Assembly: GCA_941918925.1 (NCBI GenBank)
Contig: OW799233.1
Location: 151,811,845-151,875,844 of the forward strand
Direction: 5' to 3'
Source: Phyto melanocephala
Lineage: Eukaryota > Arthropoda > Insecta > Diptera > Rhinophoridae
Length of the DNA stretch: 64,000 nt
The notes under the pieces were generated by a model. The model did not search any database and was not told where the DNA came from. It was given only the letters and a program-made list of their open reading frames with translations. Below are positions 11,026 to 22,879 of the stretch, piece after piece; position 1 is the stretch's first letter, and each line of letters opens with the position of its first letter. Both the position numbers and the translations under genes were made by a program.

Positions 11026-11648
11026 GCGTGGCACATTGATTTGCCGTTACAAGAAAGCGTGTCACCAAGAAGCAAAGTGTGCAAAATTTCAGAGTCGTAC
11101 ATCCAATTTTGTTGCTTTTATGACGTTTTTGTTTTTAAATATACCGAAAAATACACTGTGCGGTATAAATTTTCGTACATTTTGATCGATAACTCCTCTC
11201 CTAATGCATAGATTTAGACAATTTTGAGGGAGAAATATTGTCTTTACCCAGGAAATATATATTCGAAGTTTCATGAGTCTACGTTAAGGCGTTTGGACAC
11301 AATTTCATTTTATTCGATGTTCGAAGGACACGGTTTTTTCGACCTACTCTTGCTTTTCGAGCTACAACTCTCTTCCTAATATTCCGATTTAGCCCATTTT
11401 CAATACCAAACAAACCTTGTCTATAAGAAAGATTCTGGCAAAATTTGAGCCCCCTAGCTTTTTCGGTGCGACCTCTATCGTGCTTTCAACAGACGAACAG
11501 ATGGACGGACATAGCTAGATCGTCATAAAATCAAACCCCGATTCAGAATATATATACTTTATGGGGTCTAAAATGGATATTTCGATGTGTTACAAACGGA
11601 ATGAAAAAATGAATATACCCCCACCATTTTTTTGGTGGCGGGTATAAT

Positions 11649-12590
11649 AAAGAGTTTGACCAAGAGTCATTAATAAAAACTGATTGTGTTCGCGCCGAAA
11701 GGTAAGAAAAAATTAGGTTGGTAGATGTATTGGCAAATCGAAAAAAGTATCTCAGTTTACTAATGAGCATCTGATGATCCGCAGTGTCCTATGCCTTCGA
11801 AATATCAAGAAGCACTAAAAAGTTAATGTCCTTGTTATCGAGTCTCTGTCGTATATTCTCACATACCTCCGCAAGAGCTGTAATACAGCTATGACCCTGG
11901 CGAAACCTAGATTGCATGTTAGAAAGCAAGTTATGTTCATTTATATATCCCAACATTTGGCTATACAATAGTTTTTCCAAAACTTTAGATAGATAGCACA
12001 AGATGGCTATCGGTCGGTATTCGCCATTTGACTTAGATATTGGAATAACTTTCGCATGTTTCCATCTTAACGGATACGTACCAGACATTATAGTAGTATT
12101 AAACAAATGAGTAATGTAAGGTAAAATTAAAGGCAAAATTATCTTTACGAATTTTGGGTGCATATTATCAAATCCCACTGCGTTGGATTTCATCAAATGG
12201 ATAATCGAGATAACATCATATTGAGAAACATAGGAAAATCTAAAAAAACTCGTTATCAATATTAATATTCGACGAATGTGAGGAAAAATCGTAGAAGCCG
12301 AGGTTAGTTTGTATCGAAGGAGTGCTTGTAAAAGATTTGTTAAGAGTATTTGCATCAATTTGGCAATCATTATTCCTGTCAGTTTTGGCAATACCTATTT
12401 CACGGATAGCCTTCCAGGTTTGCTTAGAGTCTATTGCCGATCTAAACCGTTGGGAATAATATTCGGTTTTTGCATGTTTAATTCGTCTATTGACAACATT
12501 TCTCGCAAGAGAAAACTTAAGTTTTAGTTCCGGAGTTCTAAATTTTTTCCACCTTGTATAAGCCACATCTCTTATGATTCAAATGATTTT
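11649..12590 (-). pseudogene. jockey-like non-LTR retrotransposon, 5' half (truncated; fingers and palm)
   Basis: From about 12575 leftward the minus strand reads AYTRWKKFRTPELKLKF and KQTWKAIREIGI (the linker between endonuclease and reverse transcriptase), then after a frameshift near 12240 the fingers and palm: LRWKHAKVIPISK, YRPIAIL, LEKLLYSQ, NEHNLLSNMQSRFRQGHSC, and LVLLDISKA followed by a stop (TAG near 11787) and DTADHQMLISKL. The Asp of LDISKA is the first metal-binding Asp. The frame runs to FSYLSARTQSVFINDSW at the insertion junction and resumes at motif B near 8520. No endonuclease domain is present upstream, so the copy was 5'-truncated on insertion. Confidence 0.9.
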
Positions 12591-12599
12591 AAAATTGTA

Positions 12600-13060
12600 T
12601 TCTACTTGGCTCGTATCGTTAAAAACTTACTTTCTCAGTGATTTCTCTTTCATTACAGAAATAGAATTTAGCTTCTTCACTAATGAAATAATTTAAAATT
12701 ATATGAACTTGAAAGCCAGAATTTCGAAAAATATTGAAAAGAAGTTGGAACATAAAAATATTAAAAACCAAGAGTTATATTTGAACAAAAATTATTATTT
12801 GAATCATATCGTAGCTGGAACTACCTTTGTTTCAACTTACATTTAATGTGTATGTTCGGTAATGCATCCCGTTAAGTCTGCACTAAATTTTACTACTTCT
12901 TTTTAAAGGCGGTGATAGCGAAACAAGTGTATGTTCAGCTAACATTTAAAGATTATTCATAATTTAAAATGCTTCTGTGAATATAACATTAGTTTTATGA
13001 ATACATCACACAATTATATTAGTTTTTAAGAACACCCTAGTGAAGTTTTCATTAACACTT
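12600..13060. other. AT-rich non-coding sequence
   Basis: Nothing recognisable beyond the 5' truncation point of the non-LTR element. Confidence 0.4.
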
Positions 13061-13069
13061 GCACCTATG

Positions 13070-13545
13070 CAAAATGAGCAAAAACAGAAAAAATGTGATA
13101 TTTTCGAAAAATTAGTCTAGTAGAGATTTTATATTTTATCGTGATGTATAACATTTTTAAGATTGCGGCTGCCTTCAATTTCAAAAACCTTTTGATGTTT
13201 TTTTTTTTCTCAAATGTAAACAAAAAAACCGTTTTGTTAATTTTGAACGAATTTTTTTAATAATAAAAATTTAAAAGAAAAATTTCTAAAAATTAATATA
13301 AGCAGCTGTTAGTAAAGTCTTTGACAGAAAAAAGAAATCAATGTAAAAGCTGCATTCGTTTAGCCACAAAAAAATATATTGTAAACCTCTCAAAACCGTC
13401 AATAGTCAATAAGTACCCATGCAATTAACGCAACTTTATTGATTTTAAAAGTATCCCAAAACGATTTATCTCAAGCAAAAGTCTTGAAAATTCACTAAAC
13501 GATGCAAAATTTTGTTGTCTGTCGAGTTGTGTACTTAAATTTTTA
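13070..13545 (+). repeat. old dispersed repeat, copy 2 (pair of 1910-2430)
   Basis: This is a direct-orientation relative of 1910-2430, with shared blocks around GCATTCGTTTAGCCACAAAA, CAAAAGTCTTGAAAATTCAC and TTGTTGTCTGTCGAG. Immediately downstream (13588-13640), GTGATCATGTCGTAACCAT and a T-run match, in reverse, the left end of the TIR element at 26801-28269, so a solo end of that family is also present. Confidence 0.5.
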
Positions 13546-13649
13546 CATTTCCTAAATTTCATTTTTGACCAGATGTCCGGCTAATTGGCGTCGTGATCAT
13601 GTCGTAACCATAGCGCTTTTTTACGTGTATAGAAAGATATTAATTTTCT

Positions 13650-15055
13650 TCCACGTCGAACACAAGCCAGGACGTTGAAATGATTTATACTCTGCAAGGA
13701 TTTATCATTAAGTACCTATAATTGAATAAATAAGCAATAATGAGTAATTTCTTTATTTGTATCAAAGTGGCTCGTCCATTATAAATTCCCAAAAAATGTC
13801 TCAACTTAAAGATTCACTTTAAAAATTCATTAATAAAAAAATTTTATACAACTTACTTTTAGAAAATTTTTCGCAAATTCTTTTTTTATCGGCGCTTACC
13901 TACAGGCAGTTTTCGTTAACATAAAAACTCTTGAAAACATCTCTACTCTTAAAGATGTTTGCAAATAATTCTCTGATAATTGAAGATTTACAATAATCTT
14001 AATATTTATGAGAAAATTATTATAAATTATTAATGTATGTGTGGAGTACATGAGATAATGTATTTTGCATTAATATTCTATTCATAAATCTTTACTAAAA
14101 ATGGAATGTGTGCGTAAGTTTTTTATTTTTATAATTTTATTTTGAAATGAAATTGTAAAGTATTTCATTAACATAAAATACAATTTCTTTATTTACAGAA
14201 TTTATTTATTTATTTATTATTTATTAGTATGTACTTGGCTAAAATGAATTTTTCGCTTTTTAAATTTATATTTCATAAATAGATATTTTTCTTTTGAAAA
14301 CACTTTTTCAGTGAGCGTCTATATGTAATTGAAACATATGGAGTAATATGCTGGTTTCTACTCGTAACAAAGTTGACGAACACAATTTTGCAAACATATT
14401 TATGGTTTCGTGCGTAAAAATATATAAATACATATGTACATACAAACAAACATAAAACATTGAATATTGCTTATTTCCTACAACAGTGACACAACTCAAA
14501 GAACACACTGTAGAGTAAATTAGCTTTAAGCGTTTTAGGACATATAATTTTTGTTTCGGAAACTTTTAACAAAATTGAGTTTAATAAAAACTTGTAACAA
14601 ACCGAGGACATAAGATATTTTTTAACTTATGCTAAGTAAGGTTTTTGATACGATAACAAAATTGAATCATTGATCCAAATCTCGTTTTTAATATAAAAAA
14701 ATTATATGTATCAGCGATTTTGAAACCGGCTCAAATCATCTTAAACACTATGACCTGAATAATTTCAGGTATTACTCGGTTTAAACTGTGCAAACTTTGA
14801 GTTATGACACTATTGTAGTAGATGGGCGATATTTATAAGTAAATGGGTTATTGTAAATTAAACATACCTTCAATACCAGTTTATTACTGTAATTAAAATA
14901 TTGTTATTGATTTTACATTTAAAATTGTTACAATAACTCATTTGAAGATATGTGATTATTTATTAATTAATTTATTTATTTTATCACATTTATCAATCTC
15001 CCGAACACGGCAACCTTTCCTCATAACTAACATTAAACGGATTTGTAAACGAAAA
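13650..15055. other. AT-rich non-coding sequence
   Basis: No gene-like frame was found. A (TTTA)n microsatellite lies near 14200-14230. Confidence 0.4.
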
Positions 15056-15057
15056 AA

Positions 15058-17414
15058 GTAGGAGTAATATATAGGGCCGTGCCAATTCTGCTAATACCCT
15101 ACACCATTTTGCACATAGATATATTGACGATATTATAGCCGACGCCATTTTGGATTTTAAAATGTGACTCATATATATGCCATTTTATTTAAAATGCCAT
15201 ATTGGAATTTAATTTATCATATGGGCATTTCCATGAATATGTCAACCACGACTGTAATAATAAAAACTCTTGAAAGTTTTTCAATATAAGTTTATTGATA
15301 AAATAAACACTAAAATTTTACTATGCGCAGGTATTAAGAGCTTATTATAATATTTTAAGAGCAATAAAAGAGTTTAATCTGATTACCTCTTTGACTTGTT
15401 TTAAAGAATTGTAATCAACTATTTTTTTTAGCGGCAAAATTTTAAAAATAAATTGTAATTGTAAATATGCTTTAAAATTAAGGTAACAACAACAATTAAC
15501 AAGATTTATTAGAAAACAGAAAATATAGAGTCCAATTAGCGCTGTTTTCTTTATATTTCCCTTGGATGTTATTTTAATGTCACGTACGTAATGCAAAAAC
15601 ATTATTTGTCTCCTTCATTCGTATTTGAATAGTCGTAAGAGCACCTAATTTATAATCTTCTAATATAAGTTTTATTACCTAAGAATACTATTAGAGAAAA
15701 ATCTGTCACGTACGATATGTTACGAACGATATTAAATTGAATTTATTATAAAATCATTAAAGGAATGTTTTCAATTAAGTTTGAAGGATTTTAAATTAAA
15801 AATATTTGGTTTAGTGTAAGAAATTAAAAAAAGAAAAAACACCTTTCAAGATTTGCAGATTTTTTCATATTTCCATATATACCTCAAAATCGCGTCAGTT
15901 TTATGTCACGTACGATATATTCTTATTTTTTTGGACTTTTTTACAACAATGATTCGAATATAATTAATTTTTTTTTAATAAATTACCCTTTGAATGGAAC
16001 ATAAAGATCTAATTTTGTTTCAGTTACTCTTACTTTTGCAAAAACTACTCAACTTTGTAGGAGTACAAATGTCACGTACGATGACATGAAAATGCCCATA
16101 TATTAATAATTTTTACTGGTCAACCTTTTTAAGTTGAGGTCAATATTAAGGGGTTAAAAGTGGTATATTTTTAAAGACTAGATTTGACATATAAACGGTG
16201 TCAAAATTTGGGGTAATATTTTAATTTTAATAAAAAATATCTTTTTGAGATACTAAATATATGTATGAATATCGATTTTAATTTATTACAAAAAAATTCC
16301 GGTTAAAAATGAAAAAAAATTTGTAGTTCATGTAACTTTGTACTGACTCAAGAGGCTCACAGGATTATTTCTGTACACTTTTGAATTCAAAAAATCGCAC
16401 AAAACATATTTTAAAGATGTTAATTCGTACGATCCTGGTTTGCAAATTATTCAGCCTTTACGAGGAACAATGCGATTTTCAACCTTTTCTTTCAAAAGAA
16501 TGTGGCAATTGGCGGCATCCACATATTCTTTATGTCTAAAACAATAATTTTCCGATTACAAAAAGCTTTAGATCATCTTTCTGTAGCGATTTTCATTAAT
16601 AATTAGTACTTCAAATTTGGACAGCCTTAACATAAATTTATTTTACAACAATTTGTTGCGGCAACCATTATGAATTTTATAATTCATCATTTTATACTTA
16701 TCAAAATCTGTCACTTGGTATCAACTTTGATGTGGTTGGTTGTCTAGATTTTGAAAAAAAATTATTTTCGATTGTAAGGTTTAAGAAATTTGAATTTTGG
16801 TGCCTTTATCATATTTAGTTTTAAACAGATTTGTTATATTTTCTCATAAATAATTTTTAGGGTCACGGCTTGCATTTTGCATTTAACTAGCCTGTCCAAA
16901 ACTTTTTTTTTTTGGAAATTGAGAAACTTACTATTTTTAAAATATATATTTTTCCAAATAAATTGTGTCTATAACTTTACCGATTGGTAAACGGATTTAT
17001 CCAATGTATATTGCAAAAAGACCTAGAGGCTATAAAAAGTAACACATTTTTTTTATGATTTAAACCTATTAATTTTTGTGTTAAAAATATAGGAGAAAAC
17101 AAGGTAATCGTGTTTACTTGTTCATATCTTAGACACTTATGAGGAGATTGGCCATGTTTCAGTAGCGATTCATTCCCGAATGTGTCCAAAATATTAACAG
17201 TACATACAACTGAGTGCAATATGCGAGGGCTTCTGAGAGTTAATTGCAACCAACACAAGGACAGAGGCACAGACGGACATTGCTCATTCGACTCACCTAT
17301 AATAATCTGTCAGAACCTAAATACTATAGTTGGTAGAAAATGAATATTATAGAATTTACTAATGGAAGGACGACGAAATATAGACCCTTGGCATTATAAC
17401 TAAAGGGTATAAAA
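15058..17414 (+). mobile_element. stem-loop-ended element (TATACCC-type) hosting a nested TIR element
   Basis: The left end keeps a diverged GGCCGTGCCAATTCTGCTAATACCC. The right part contains ACACTTATGAGGAG, an AGACGGACATTGCTC stretch (the GTCCGTCTGT block in other copies) and ends near CCCTTGGCATTATAACTAAAGGGTATAA, a degraded 3' hairpin. The interior is interrupted by the 882-bp element at 15220-16101. GACGCCATTTTGGATTTTA near 15140 recurs at 45264 in the copy at 45011-46191, supporting common ancestry. Confidence 0.6.
15220..16101 (-). mobile_element. TIR element with TGTCACGTACG motifs, copy A
   Basis: The ends are ATGGGCATTTCCATG at the left and the complement of ATGGGCATTTTCATG at the right, flanked by AT/TA. 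The whole 882 bp aligns by eye with the reverse complement of 27163-28060. Four TGTCACGTACG motifs (about 15579, 15704, 15904 and 16070) are spaced through the right half and have counterparts in the other copy. No transposase is encoded. Repeated transposase-binding motifs are known in several DNA transposon groups; that role here is inference. The superfamily is unassigned. Confidence 0.8.
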
Positions 17415-17419
17415 TGATA

Positions 17420-18050
17420 CACATTTATCTCTTAATTTGAAAATTTCAAATTGTATCCACTTTCATATTATATCGTACAAGGACCCTAACTCAAAAATTT
17501 TGTAACTTTACAGAAGTTTAGAGTTCCCATTTTCATTAAAATAGAACAGTAACCAATGTAAACCAATAACGAACTTAATGAACAGGTTCATAGAAAACTA
17601 CGTTAACACACATAGAAAGCGAATTAAACTAAGAAGACGAAACTAGTTTAAAGCATAAAAAGTTTGTTAAATTAATTTTATTCAAATATCTAACGGCGTT
17701 ATTTATTTTTGTTATGTAACAAAAAATCTCTCTTTTTTTCTTCACAAAAACAAAAAACATTTTCTTCTCCTTGTTCTTAAAGTAGAAACGTCATTCCTAT
17801 TCGTACCAAAATATACTCGCTAATGCCTATATTATTGACTTCAACAGTTCAAAGGCAATCAGGCTTAAGTTTCAGAAGTTTCGTTATTACAAACGTATTT
17901 AATTGTGTTACTCTTATTTGATTAGAAAGTTTTTACTTATTCAATCAACGATTTCCTTAACATGGGTTATCTGAGAGACGAAAGAACTATTTTCTGAATG
18001 TAAATATAATACATAATACTTATATGTGAGCCATATATGAGCAAACATAA
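17420..18050. other. AT-rich non-coding sequence
   Basis: Nothing recognisable was found between two stem-loop-ended elements. Confidence 0.4.
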
Positions 18051-18054
18051 TAAA

Positions 18055-18592
18055 AACAAGTAAAAGTGCTATATTTGGCCGTGCCGAATCTTATATACCC
18101 TTTACAACGTGTAGTCATGAAATAGCAATTGTACCACCATTCATCTCATTAATATACGGACATACATACATATAAAAACATCCCACTGTAAAATTATAAA
18201 ATGAATTTATGCATCTTTAAGAAAAAAAAAAAATATATAATTTTTTTTTGGCTCAGTTGGGATTCGATGCCACGTTCACTCTCTCCAGTATACTACGTTT
18301 ATATATATGTGTTGTATGTTGTTGTTGTGACAAAAACGAAGTAATCCTTGTTTTTTCCTTATATCTCAGTTGTTTATGTACCGATTTTTCAATATGGTTT
18401 TCAATACCGATCTCCTCCGATGTCAGGGGGCTTCTAAAAGTTGATTTCAACATACATACACACAGACGGATAGGGCTTTTAGAAAATTGATACCTTATAA
18501 GGTCGAAAATTAAAATTGTAGAAATTTCACAGGAATGACAAGCCTATATATACCTTTTTTCACTTTTGTGTGAAGGGTGTAACAACAAACTT
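18055..18592 (+). mobile_element. compact stem-loop-ended (DINE-1/Helentron-like) element
   Basis: This is the best-delimited short copy (538 bp). AACAAGTAAAAGTGCTATAT is followed by the stem TTGGCCGTGCCGAA, TATATACCCTTTACAACG and TCATGAAATAGCAATTG. Mid-element is a TTTGGCTCAGTTGGGATTCGA block (18249-18268), then a TATCTCAGTTGTTTATGTAC segment, and it closes with the hairpin ACCTTTTTTCAC...GTGTGAAGGGT. The same order is found reversed at 51303-52072 and 52643-54982. An open frame from a TTG across the middle is not a gene. Confidence 0.75.
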
Positions 18593-18599
18593 ATGTCCC

Positions 18600-21500
18600 A
18601 ATATACATACATAAGTATATCCCTGTCACTCAATTTGACGAGTTTAACAAACAACAAAGTAAATTAAACAGCAATACCATGCATACTCGCATGTACATAT
18701 GTATATAACAATATAAATAATAAAAAAAATAATGAATAATATAACAAGAATGTTATCACAAACTTGAAAGTGTTGACAGCGTAAAACGGTGTATTTTTAA
18801 GAACAGGGTATTATCCCATTTATCATTTGTCATTAGAGGTAGAAGTTCTTCCTCCCAAAACAAAAATCCTTTTTTGTTTTATAAGCCGTACTATGTTAAA
18901 TTTTATTTATTTCCTTTCAAAAGCTTTTAGACAATTATTTCACAGAAACTAATCATTAAGTTTATAGATAACAAAAAAAAAAAAAAAATTATAAAATGTA
19001 AATCGAATACTCACAAATTCTACTCCCTCCATCCCTTTTTTTTTTAATAAAAAGTTTTTCCAGATGCCAATATAATACACAGTGCAACAAAAAAAAAACA
19101 GCCTCAACAACTCCAATGGGAAATTAAAGTTTACCATTAACTTAATAAAACTGCCAAAGGTTTTGAAAAGTTAGGGCGAATTTGATTTTTATGGCCTCTT
19201 AAAGTTTGGCCATTTTTGACCAATTTTTGCACTATGAGAGAAAATTGGAAAAAAACGTATGAATATATAAAAATATTTAAAAGGAATGTAATTGTACGTA
19301 CTTATTGCTGCAATTAACAATATAAAAACACAACTGTTTTGCTGTTGTTTAAAAATTTGTTTAAAAAACAAATAGATGATTGATGCATTTAAAAAAGTTT
19401 TTAGAGAACCTTGAGGAAAGTTTAAAATGTCGTGAAGGTTTAACTTTAGTTAATTTAATTTTAAATAAAAAGTTTGTGTTTTATCTTAAAATCTATATAA
19501 TAATTTGTTTGAAAGCTTAAATTGACTGCTAATAATATTTGTTACATATATGCCCAACTCAATCCACAGTTTGCAAAAAATGGGCTCCTAATGTGATTTG
19601 CAAAAAGTGTTAAAGTGATCTTCTTAATTTGATGCATAATCGAATTAAATGTTTGCCATTTGGAATACCAATGGTCTGGTCGAATCCAATTGAACACAAT
19701 AAAAAAACTTTTATGCGTGCAAAAACTCTGTTCGAGGTATTTAAAGGGAAAAATTAAGAGTAAAGTATACATAGAGTTTCAAGTGCTCAGACTCCAATAT
19801 AACACTAAAAAAACTTTCCAGTACCAAAACCTCCGTACCCGGACGTGTCATCAGGTATTACTCCTGAAAGTTAGCTACTAGGTCAGATGAGCAAGGTGAA
19901 CGCTACCACCAACTGGAAATATTATAAAATTATTTATTTCTATTAATAACATATCTTTGTGAAACAAATTACAGATACCGAGAGAAAAACAAAACAGCAA
20001 AAAGTAAATATTTTTGACTACGAAATTAATATTATTATTTTTTTTTTAATAATTCATTTAATTAATAAATAAAATAAATGACATAATTATTTTTTTATGC
20101 AAAATCAATTAAAAATTTATTAAATTAATTAAAAATAAAATTTTTAAATTTATAATTTATTTTAAGCAATATTTGTTTCTGTTTATTCTAACAAGTTGTA
20201 GTTTTACCCTTGCTAATAAAGTTAGAGAAAACTTTTTGAATGATTTGTTCTTCTAGAGATGTGTAACTCCTAACAACATAAAAACATAACAAAAACACCA
20301 CCTTGTAGTTATAATTAATTCAATAAAAATTGTTGTTTGACAGATTGAATTAGACTTTTGCACGTATGTGGCTAAACTTCAACATATCCGACAGTCTTTC
20401 ATATATATCATAAATTCTATTTAATGTGGCCCACTAGTTTGAATTTATTTTGTGTTGTAGTGAGCCATAATTTGTTTCATATGTCTTATCTAAATGATCT
20501 GAATTAGCTTAGGGCTTCAAAATGCTCTGGGCAACCGCACGAAAAGTTTAAACATTATTTAATAATTTTTTGTTTTACACATTTTGTTCTGAAAACTCTG
20601 TATTTATTTTTTTTTTAAATGGCCGATTTAGCCAATTTTTAATACTAAACTACCTCTAGCCACTGTTAATATTTTTTGTGTGAATTTTCTTTAATGCAGC
20701 TTAATATTTCTGTCGTAAAAATGATTCTCAAAAACATATGGCTACAGCTATGACAACCCAGAAAGTCGCAAGGATCAATAATATACAATAAACCGAGTAC
20801 TTAACAGGGTCTTAAATGAACATTTCTTGTTGTTACACATGGAGAGACAAATTAATATTTGCACTACTTATTTTTATTTAATTCAAATATTTTTTCTATG
20901 AGAGGAAATGGTTTCATCTCATTTCCTTCTACCATAAGCTTAGCATTGATAAATATATGGAAGGAATTTTACTTCCTCTTTTTTTGTCATATTATCATTT
21001 GACATAAAGAGGATTTGAGTTTCACATATAAAATAAGCCATATAAAATAAAGCCATATAAGTACATGCATACATTAAAATTTGTAATCCCATTTTTCTAT
21101 GTATATTTTGAGAAGTATATACATATACATACATATTTTATAATGTATTTTAAGCAACAGGTTTTTTTTTTTGTTATACATCCCCTCTGAGTCGAATAAG
21201 AACTGCTAATAGAACCATTGGCATGTGTCTTCCTTGTATAAGCTTAGAAATGACTAGGCATTAGAGATTAACATACAATTGAAAGACTAATTTGGTAAAA
21301 TACATTTAAGGAAGGAACAATAATGATATAGTTTTTTAAATTGCCTTAAACCTTATTACAGAGAAGCAGCAAAACTCTTACAGACTGAATACATTTACTG
21401 TACATACAAGCACTTGATTTTAAGTTTCGTTAGAATTTACTATCTATTGCCCATATCTGTAACGTGCTGTTTTGTTCAGTTCAGTTTAGTTCTGTTTTTT

Positions 21501-21640
21501 TTTTAATTTTTGTAGTTCTCTCTTCTGCAAAAACTCATCTGCTTTACTAAACAGGGTAACTTTGCAGAAACTGCTTACTAAATTTTTGGTTATTTTGCTT
21601 GCCACATACAAAAAAAAAATATAATGTCAAGCTTTATTTG
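18600..21640. other. AT-rich non-coding sequence with faint repeat remnants
   Basis: No gene-like frame was found. 20640-20850 vaguely follows the right half of the CCCACCACC-type stem-loop elements (a pseudo-consensus ending in a TTAAATGAACATTTC and CACATGGAGAG stretch) but is too diverged to delimit. Long A and T runs are common. Confidence 0.4.
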
Positions 21641-21644
21641 TCAA

Positions 21645-22697
21645 AACAAATAAAAGCATTTTATGCGGCTATGCCAAATTTTTGATACCGCCACCAAATT
21701 TGGGACAGTTTTGTAGTAAAAGTTTAAGATATTTATGCTCAATGGAGAGATTTAGAGACGGAAAATGAAATATTTAGACATAGAAAATATGTTCGAAAAT
21801 AGTATTATTTCTTGTGGAGAATAAGAATTAGAAACTAAGATCGTGCAATTTGGCCCGTTTATAATATTTTTACTTTGAAATCTTTTTTAATATGGAAAAT
21901 ATATAAGTAAAGCTTACCAAAAGCTTTATATGGGAGATGGGCGCTAAAATAGACATGTCACATTAATATTTTAGGTTTTAAGGTTATGTTAGCCAAAACC
22001 GCACACTGACGAACTGTCAGCTCCGTATACCTATTTTTTGTGCTTTTAAATTAAAATAATTGCAGATCATTCCATGCGATAGAGGTAGGCGTAAAAATAA
22101 GAGTATCGCTGTAAATTCGACCGACGCATTTTACTTAAAAGTTGATATATAAAGAGTCCTTTAATCTATACGGAAATTATATTGACCAAAAAGCTAAATT
22201 TAAAAGTGATATGCCTAAATTTGTTAATATAATGACGTTTTAAAACTTAAATAGACCAAAAATAAATTTTTATACATTTTGTACATTTTGATCTATAACT
22301 CCTTTTATTTTGTACGTATTTGATTAATTTTCGAAGAAACATACTTGTTTTTTATCAGAAAGTATGCACGTGAAAAAGTGTCACTCTCGCTATTAAGCTT
22401 ATCTTATCATCTTATTCGACGACAGAAGCTATAACTCTTTTTTTCAACAGAAGCGTTTAACTTATCTTCAAAACCCAAAAGTTTTGGTGTATAGGAAATA
22501 CTTTGGCAAGATTTTATTTCCCCAGGTTTTTCTGTTCAAGCTCTATCAGACGAACAGACCGACGGACTAACCTAGATTGTCTTCAAAATAAAACTCAGAA
22601 AAGAAAAACTTTATGGGATCCAAAATAAATATTTCGATAAGTTAAAAACGGAGTAATAAAATTAATTTACCCCACACCATATTTTTCTGTTGCTGCC
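21645..22697 (+). mobile_element. stem-loop-ended element (CCCACCACC-type), diverged
   Basis: The left end AACAAATAAAAGCATTTTAT with GCGGCTATGCCAAATTTTTG and ACCGCCACCAAATTTGGG corresponds to the 5' stem and following block of 8537-11648. The right end has ACGAACAGACCGACGGACTA, CTTTATGGGATC, ATATTTCGATAAGTTAAAAAC and CCCCACACCAT. The interior retains a single unit without the 288-bp duplication. Many substitutions mark it as old. Confidence 0.65.
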
Positions 22698-22795
22698 AAC
22701 TTTTAAAATAAAGCACTTCAATATCAGCTGCTTCTCTCTTTTATGGAACAATGTCGAAACCGGTTCGTATGCAATGGAATAAAATAGAGCAAAAC

Positions 22796-22870
22796 AAATA
22801 AAAGTGCTATATTCGTTGGTGCACGAACAATAACCTTCACCATCATGTACATACCCACCAAAAACTCTCA
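22796..22870 (+). repeat. left-end fragment of a stem-loop-ended element
   Basis: AACAAATAAAAGTGCTATAT is followed by a degenerate stem (TTCGTTGGTGCACGAA) and CCTTCACCATC. The rest of the element is absent. Confidence 0.6.
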
Positions 22871-22879
22871 TTACAAAAA

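Larger units (their letters stand above)
8537..11648 (+). mobile_element. 3.1-kb stem-loop-ended (DINE-1/Helentron-like) element
   Basis: The left end AACAAGTAAGAGCAC is followed by a perfect 7-bp stem with 3-nt loop (ATTCGGC at 8554-8560, GCCGAAT at 8564-8570) and TATACCCACCACC. The right end carries a second hairpin (CCACCA, T-run, TGGTGG) and GCGGGTATAAT. There are no long TIRs. Joining the two flanks restores the interrupted reverse-transcriptase frame within an A-run (TT on the other strand), with at most an A-run duplication. Helentron-type rolling-circle elements are known to insert at TT and to have subterminal stem-loops, so that class is the best fit, though no helicase is encoded. 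Shorter relatives are at 21645-22697 and 61246-62108. This copy is enlarged by nested insertions (8681-9287, 9615-9703) and an internal tandem duplication (10298-11025). Confidence 0.75.

Noticed and set aside
16977..17270. 97-codon minus-strand frame
   Set aside because: It lies inside a degraded stem-loop-ended element, and the open length is compatible with chance. No motif was seen.
18249..18268. tRNA gene suggested by A- and B-box-like words
   Set aside because: No cloverleaf can be folded around it, the two boxes are fused, and the block is part of a dispersed repeat. It is kept only as a finding about promoter-like words.
18248..18490. Open frame MAQLGFD... with a counterpart at 52887-53075
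   Set aside because: Both start at TTG within the stem-loop-ended repeat, and the similarity is explained by DNA homology of the two copies. Indels shift the frames and no domain is visible.
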